IMG/VR virus record: IMGVR_UViG_3300009093_000100
Location: 1-31,107 of that record
DNA: 31,107 nt
Source: a virus
Strand: one strand, 5' to 3'
Shown here: positions 27,837-31,107 of the stretch, one piece after another
How the letters are laid out: every line of letters starts with the position of its first letter
Position numbering within the stretch: position 1 is the stretch's first letter
Translations under genes and position numbers: made by a program
Notes under the pieces: model-generated
Database searches by the model: none
What the model was told of the DNA's origin: nothing
Seen by the model: only the letters and a program-made list of their open reading frames with translations

Positions 27837-29767
27837 AGCCGGATCAGAGCCTCTCCGAACTGAATAACCCGAACCCGCTGAGCGCTTTGGTATTTTCTCA
27901 GTACTCGCTACTTCGTCCGTCGATGTACTCCGGCACGATGACGATCGTCGTTCAGCTCGTCATGGGGCTGGGGCGTATCGGTAAGGCCGCTTTGCGGGAC
28001 AAAGACAAGACCGACGAACCGGTTACGCAGTATATGCGTGAGGTCGAGACCAGCGGCGTGCAGGTTCGGTATGACTACAAATTCTCGCGTACGCACGGCA
28101 TCACGGTCGGCGACGATGGCAAGCTCTGGCTAATCGAAGTCAGCATCACCAACGGCGTGCGTGCCATGCTGTTGCCAGTGTTTCCGCATCTAACCGGTGC
28201 AGCAGTCGCCGCGGAATTCAAAACCGCCGGCAACGCATCCATGGCCGCTGCGATCGAAGCCTTAGGATGCTTGCCTACGGGTGAGAGTTTTCCGACTGGA
28301 CAGAATCTGGCCAACCAGATCGCGCTCGGAAATATCCTGCAGCTCTTGCCGGCGTCTGCGCTCGCGGAGTTCTACCAGAGTAGTGGGTACAGCTCCATTC
28401 TAGGTTGGGCGTTCAACGCTTCCGGGCGCGAGGCTTCGAATACGGGGTATTACTACGGCGATGACGGTATCCAACGCGGGGTGTGGTATCGGATCAATCT
28501 GCATATCGGCGCAGTGAAGCTCACCCGCGCACCGGGCGAATCGTTAGCCGATGCCGTGGCGACGATCACCAAGGTCAAAGAGGGCAAGATCTGGGCTCCA
28601 TGGATCGGCACCGACCAGTTCATACCGTTCAAGGTGCATGAGCCGCTCGTAAACGGGCTGCTCAGCCATAACGGTCAGCCGACGATTCCCGGGCGCGCTG
28701 CGCCAATCCCGACATGCGATACGCCGGTATTCGTCGCCTACATCGGTGATTCGATCAACGTGGTGAGTTTCTTTCGTCACGCCGGTGTGGACGATTACAG
28801 TACGATTAACGACGAGACTATTGGCGTCGACTGCCTGCTCGCGGGCAGTTGGACGATTACTCAGACTTCAGGCTCGCGCAGTTTTCCGACGATGATGTAC
28901 TCGAATACCTACGACGAGCGCGAAATCGTGCAGGCCAATGTCACGACGACGCAGATCAAGTCCGAGGATCTCGGGTACGACAACCCCCGGTTTTCGGATT
29001 ACCTCGAAGCTCCGTTCGCAGCCCGCGTTAACCGCTTCCGCATGTTCCGGAAAACGGTAACCGTCGACACCGTCAATGGCGAGTTCATCGGCGGTGTAGT
29101 GGCCGTTCCGGCCCTCGCGCGAGAGGCGTATTACTACGCCGTAGCGCACGGGTATAGCCACCACTTCGGCAGCAGTACGGTGTCGTGGGATCTGATTCAG
29201 GACCCGAACGTCGGATACAGTTGGCGGTGCTTCCCGTCGCTCGGCGTTGCCGCTCCGTACCCCACTGGTAGAGACTGCGATACACGTAATTGCGGGGGCG
29301 ACTGCACCTTCGGCGGAATCGGCGTGCACCGCGAGCGCCGGATCATCTGCACGAATTTTGAGCCGTCTACTTGTTCGGATTATGCAGACGAAGGTCCGTG
29401 GCTCTCCGCGTGCGAGAACGTCGATAACTTCGACAACTTGCCGCTCGCACCGAAGCCGACGCCGCATACCAGTTTCGATCTCGGACAGGACATCAAGACC
29501 AAACTCCGGTTCGTGAACCCCAGCGGCACGTTCGACATCCCTCTGACCGCTAGTGACTACACTAACCACTGGGCGATACCGTCGCCTGACCCGAACACTG
29601 GGAACGTGCAGGTGATTGTTGCTACGTACAGCGTTATCGGGGATGATGGGATGGTCTACTCCCAAGGGCTGTCGGATTACGGTTTGGGGACTACGACCAG
29701 AGGTATACTCCCCGGGGGCGCGGTTACCACGTACTACCCATGCTTCATCGGCGTGAACGGTCCGTAA
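27833..29767 (+). CDS. Large tail-region protein with Cys-rich segment (644 aa)
   Basis: The GTG start overlaps the previous stop (GTGA); an earlier in-frame start would overlap it by 90 bases. The protein starts KPDQSLSELNNPNPLSALVF and has a helical first third (TGAAVAAEFKTAGNASMAAA), then strand-rich parts. Residues about 466-527 hold seven cysteines (including DCDTRNCGGDC and TCSDYADEG), perhaps a metal or disulfide site. It lies in a row of tail genes and has the size of a tail hub or internal virion component. No enzyme motif was found. Confidence 0.65.
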   Translation: MKPDQSLSELNNPNPLSALVFSQYSLLRPSMYSGTMTIVVQLVMGLGRIGKAALRDKDKTDEPVTQYMREVETSGVQVRYDYKFSRTHGITVGDDGKLWLIEVSITNGVRAMLLPVFPHLTGAAVAAEFKTAGNASMAAAIEALGCLPTGESFPTGQNLANQIALGNILQLLPASALAEFYQSSGYSSILGWAFNASGREASNTGYYYGDDGIQRGVWYRINLHIGAVKLTRAPGESLADAVATITKVKEGKIWAPWIGTDQFIPFKVHEPLVNGLLSHNGQPTIPGRAAPIPTCDTPVFVAYIGDSINVVSFFRHAGVDDYSTINDETIGVDCLLAGSWTITQTSGSRSFPTMMYSNTYDEREIVQANVTTTQIKSEDLGYDNPRFSDYLEAPFAARVNRFRMFRKTVTVDTVNGEFIGGVVAVPALAREAYYYAVAHGYSHHFGSSTVSWDLIQDPNVGYSWRCFPSLGVAAPYPTGRDCDTRNCGGDCTFGGIGVHRERRIICTNFEPSTCSDYADEGPWLSACENVDNFDNLPLAPKPTPHTSFDLGQDIKTKLRFVNPSGTFDIPLTASDYTNHWAIPSPDPNTGNVQVIVATYSVIGDDGMVYSQGLSDYGLGTTTRGILPGGAVTTYYPCFIGVNGP

Positions 29768-29768
29768 T

Positions 29769-30926
29769 ATGCCAATCATCAACGACTCGCTGTCCAGTTC
29801 GGCGAACGCTACCTCCAGCGTACTGCTCGGGCTGGCCGTAATCGGATGTGGTTGCGGCATCGCTGCTGGCTCCGTCTTTACCGGCTGGACCGTAGCCCTC
29901 GCCAGTTCCGCCAACGCTACCTCAAGTGCTGTACCCACCGGCTGGGCCGGCTGCCTCGGCGGAGCCAACGCTACTTCGAGCGTAGCGCTGGGAGTTACGA
30001 CCAAGCTGAGCAGTGCCGCGGCGGGCTCGAGCTTGCTGCGAGTGGATATACCCACTACGGCAACGGGTACGGCCAACGGCACCAGTGCTATTAGCCTTAT
30101 TTACGCCGACTGGACGCTAGCGTCTTCGGCGAACGGCACAAGTGCGCTTAGCTACGCCTACACCACCAATCTGGCTCTGGCCGCTGCGGGCGTAGGTACA
30201 TCGCGCGTTGTTTATGGCGGCATCGAGATCTGTAGCGGTACAGCCGACGCGACCGCGGCGATCGCACTCAACCGGTTTATTTCGGTACTGTGCGCCGCTT
30301 CGGCGAACGCAACCGGTTCCGTCAACGAGTCGGCAACGATCCCCGATGTCCTGCTAGCTGGCTCTGCCGCCGGCAGCGCGTCTGTCGCGTTGTTCTATAC
30401 CTCGAACGTGACCGGGAGTTCTTCTGCGCAAGGTGAGTCGAGCGTGTACTACAACGACCCAGCGCTCAAAGCATGGGTCATGAACACCGAGACCGGAGCT
30501 CCGTTCTGGTACGACAACTACAACTTCGAATCGATGACTCAACTGCCGGATGGGCGCATTCTTGCGGCCAGCGCCGGCGGGGTGTTTACGATCACGCGAG
30601 GCGATGACGCCGGCAGTCCGATCAACTACCGGCTGATTACGGGTTTCATGGACTTCGGGCAGCCGACGATCAAGCGCATGGATGCGATGTACATGTCTGA
30701 GACGAATGCGGCCGGGATTTCGATCTGGCCAGAGGTGCAGGAAACCGGTCCGGCCGTTACGGCGAAAATGATCGAGCCACACAGCTCTTCGATGCCGCGC
30801 AACTCTCGAGTCTTATTCCCCAAAGGGTTGTGGGGCCGGCATTGGAGGTTTACTATCTCCGGTGCGGCGGAATTCCAGATCAACGACATGACGATGGACG
30901 TAGCGTTCTCGAACCGGAGATTGTGA
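29769..30926 (+). CDS. Repeat-containing tail appendage protein (385 aa)
   Basis: The first 230 residues consist of units of about 18-20 residues with a core [SAT]AN[AG]TS[SA]V. Copies start near 11, 47, 65, 101 and 120, with diverged ones at about 32, 84, 140, 158, 178, 200 and 219 (SANATSSV, GANATSSV, TANGTSAI, SANGTSAL). The period equals that of beta-helix turns. The C-terminal 150 residues are a separate domain (WVMNTETGAPFWYDNYNFES to RHWRFTISGAAEFQINDMTM). The ATG follows the previous stop by one base. It is probably a surface appendage or tail hub with a shaft. Confidence 0.68.
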   Translation: MPIINDSLSSSANATSSVLLGLAVIGCGCGIAAGSVFTGWTVALASSANATSSAVPTGWAGCLGGANATSSVALGVTTKLSSAAAGSSLLRVDIPTTATGTANGTSAISLIYADWTLASSANGTSALSYAYTTNLALAAAGVGTSRVVYGGIEICSGTADATAAIALNRFISVLCAASANATGSVNESATIPDVLLAGSAAGSASVALFYTSNVTGSSSAQGESSVYYNDPALKAWVMNTETGAPFWYDNYNFESMTQLPDGRILAASAGGVFTITRGDDAGSPINYRLITGFMDFGQPTIKRMDAMYMSETNAAGISIWPEVQETGPAVTAKMIEPHSSSMPRNSRVLFPKGLWGRHWRFTISGAAEFQINDMTMDVAFSNRRL

Positions 30927-30927
30927 G

Positions 30928-31107
30928 ATGCCCATCGATCCGAATATCGCATCCGACCCGTTTGCGGAGTCCTTCGGGACCGTACAGGCCGTAGACGCGA
31001 TTGTCGAAGAGCGTATTGCCGACTCCAAAGCCGTAGCTCAGACGTTTCTCGACAGCGCGGAGGGTACGCTCACCGCGTTGCAGAGCATCGATTTCAATCT
31101 GGCGGGC
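30928..31107 (+). CDS. Partial late gene, cut by the right edge
   Basis: The ATG at 30928 has GGAG nine to ten bases upstream, one base after the previous stop. The visible 60 residues (PIDPNIASDPFAESFGTVQA, then DAIVEERIADSKAVAQTFL, with DSAEGTLTALQSIDFNLAG) look helical with a regular charge pattern. The frame remains open at the end of the window. It may be a further tail or internal virion protein; no domain can be assigned. Confidence 0.7.
   Translation, partial: MPIDPNIASDPFAESFGTVQAVDAIVEERIADSKAVAQTFLDSAEGTLTALQSIDFNLAG

Noticed and set aside
1-31107. CRISPR array, insertion sequence, diversity-generating retroelement or integrase
   Set aside because: No regular spacer-repeat pattern, transposase, reverse transcriptase, template/variable repeat pair or integrase motif was seen on either strand.

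Overview
The window reads as part of the genome of a tailed double-stranded DNA phage of a Gram-negative bacterium. The evidence is a terminase small/large pair, a P22-like portal, a scaffold, a major capsid protein of the N4-gp56 family, a head-tail adaptor, and a lysis cassette with a lambda-R-type endolysin and a nested Rz/Rz1 spanin pair that includes an outer-membrane lipoprotein. No tape-measure, tail-tube, sheath or baseplate gene is visible, which together with the portal, capsid and adaptor types suggests a short-tailed phage (podovirus). That is inference, because both ends of the window cut genes. No integrase, DNA polymerase, RNA polymerase or reverse transcriptase is seen.

Layout: (1) 1-4006, minus strand: a regulator-replication operon. 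It starts with an XRE-type HTH protein, then an archaeo-eukaryotic-type primase fused to an SF3 helicase, then small proteins and an exported cysteine-rich protein. (2) 4007-4362: an AT-rich control region with a consensus DnaA box, a good minus-strand promoter and a homopurine tract, a plausible replication origin. A TGTTCCACGTGGAACA palindrome, matching the chromosomal ParB site parS, lies nearby in the HTH gene. (3) 4363-4614, plus strand: a ribbon-helix-helix regulator ending at a 28-bp palindromic terminator. (4) 4660-6697, minus strand: a tightly overlapping early operon of seven small proteins, at least three of them membrane proteins. (5) 6698-6982: a divergent control region with a strong hairpin, a G-quadruplex-type G-run cluster and the 5' half of a tRNA-His-like sequence. 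(6) 6983-16970, plus strand: packaging and head genes, interrupted by two structured control regions (12904-12964 and 14068-14226). (7) 17074-20885: virion surface and fibre proteins, including collagen-like, T4-fibre-like and LamG-lectin proteins. (8) 20988-23069: lysis. (9) 23079 to the end: tail and appendage proteins, two of them built from short tandem protein repeats.

All late genes are on the plus strand and nearly all early genes on the minus strand. Most neighbours overlap by 1-20 bases through ATGA, GTGA or TTGA junctions, so translational coupling is the rule. By eye the early side is less GC-rich than the late side, and 4030-4350 is strongly AT-rich. The least explained signals are the parS-like site, the capsid-gene leader that can hide its own ribosome-binding site, the promoter/hairpin switch before 12965, the tRNA-like half, and the roughly 23-residue repeat protein at 23079-25520.
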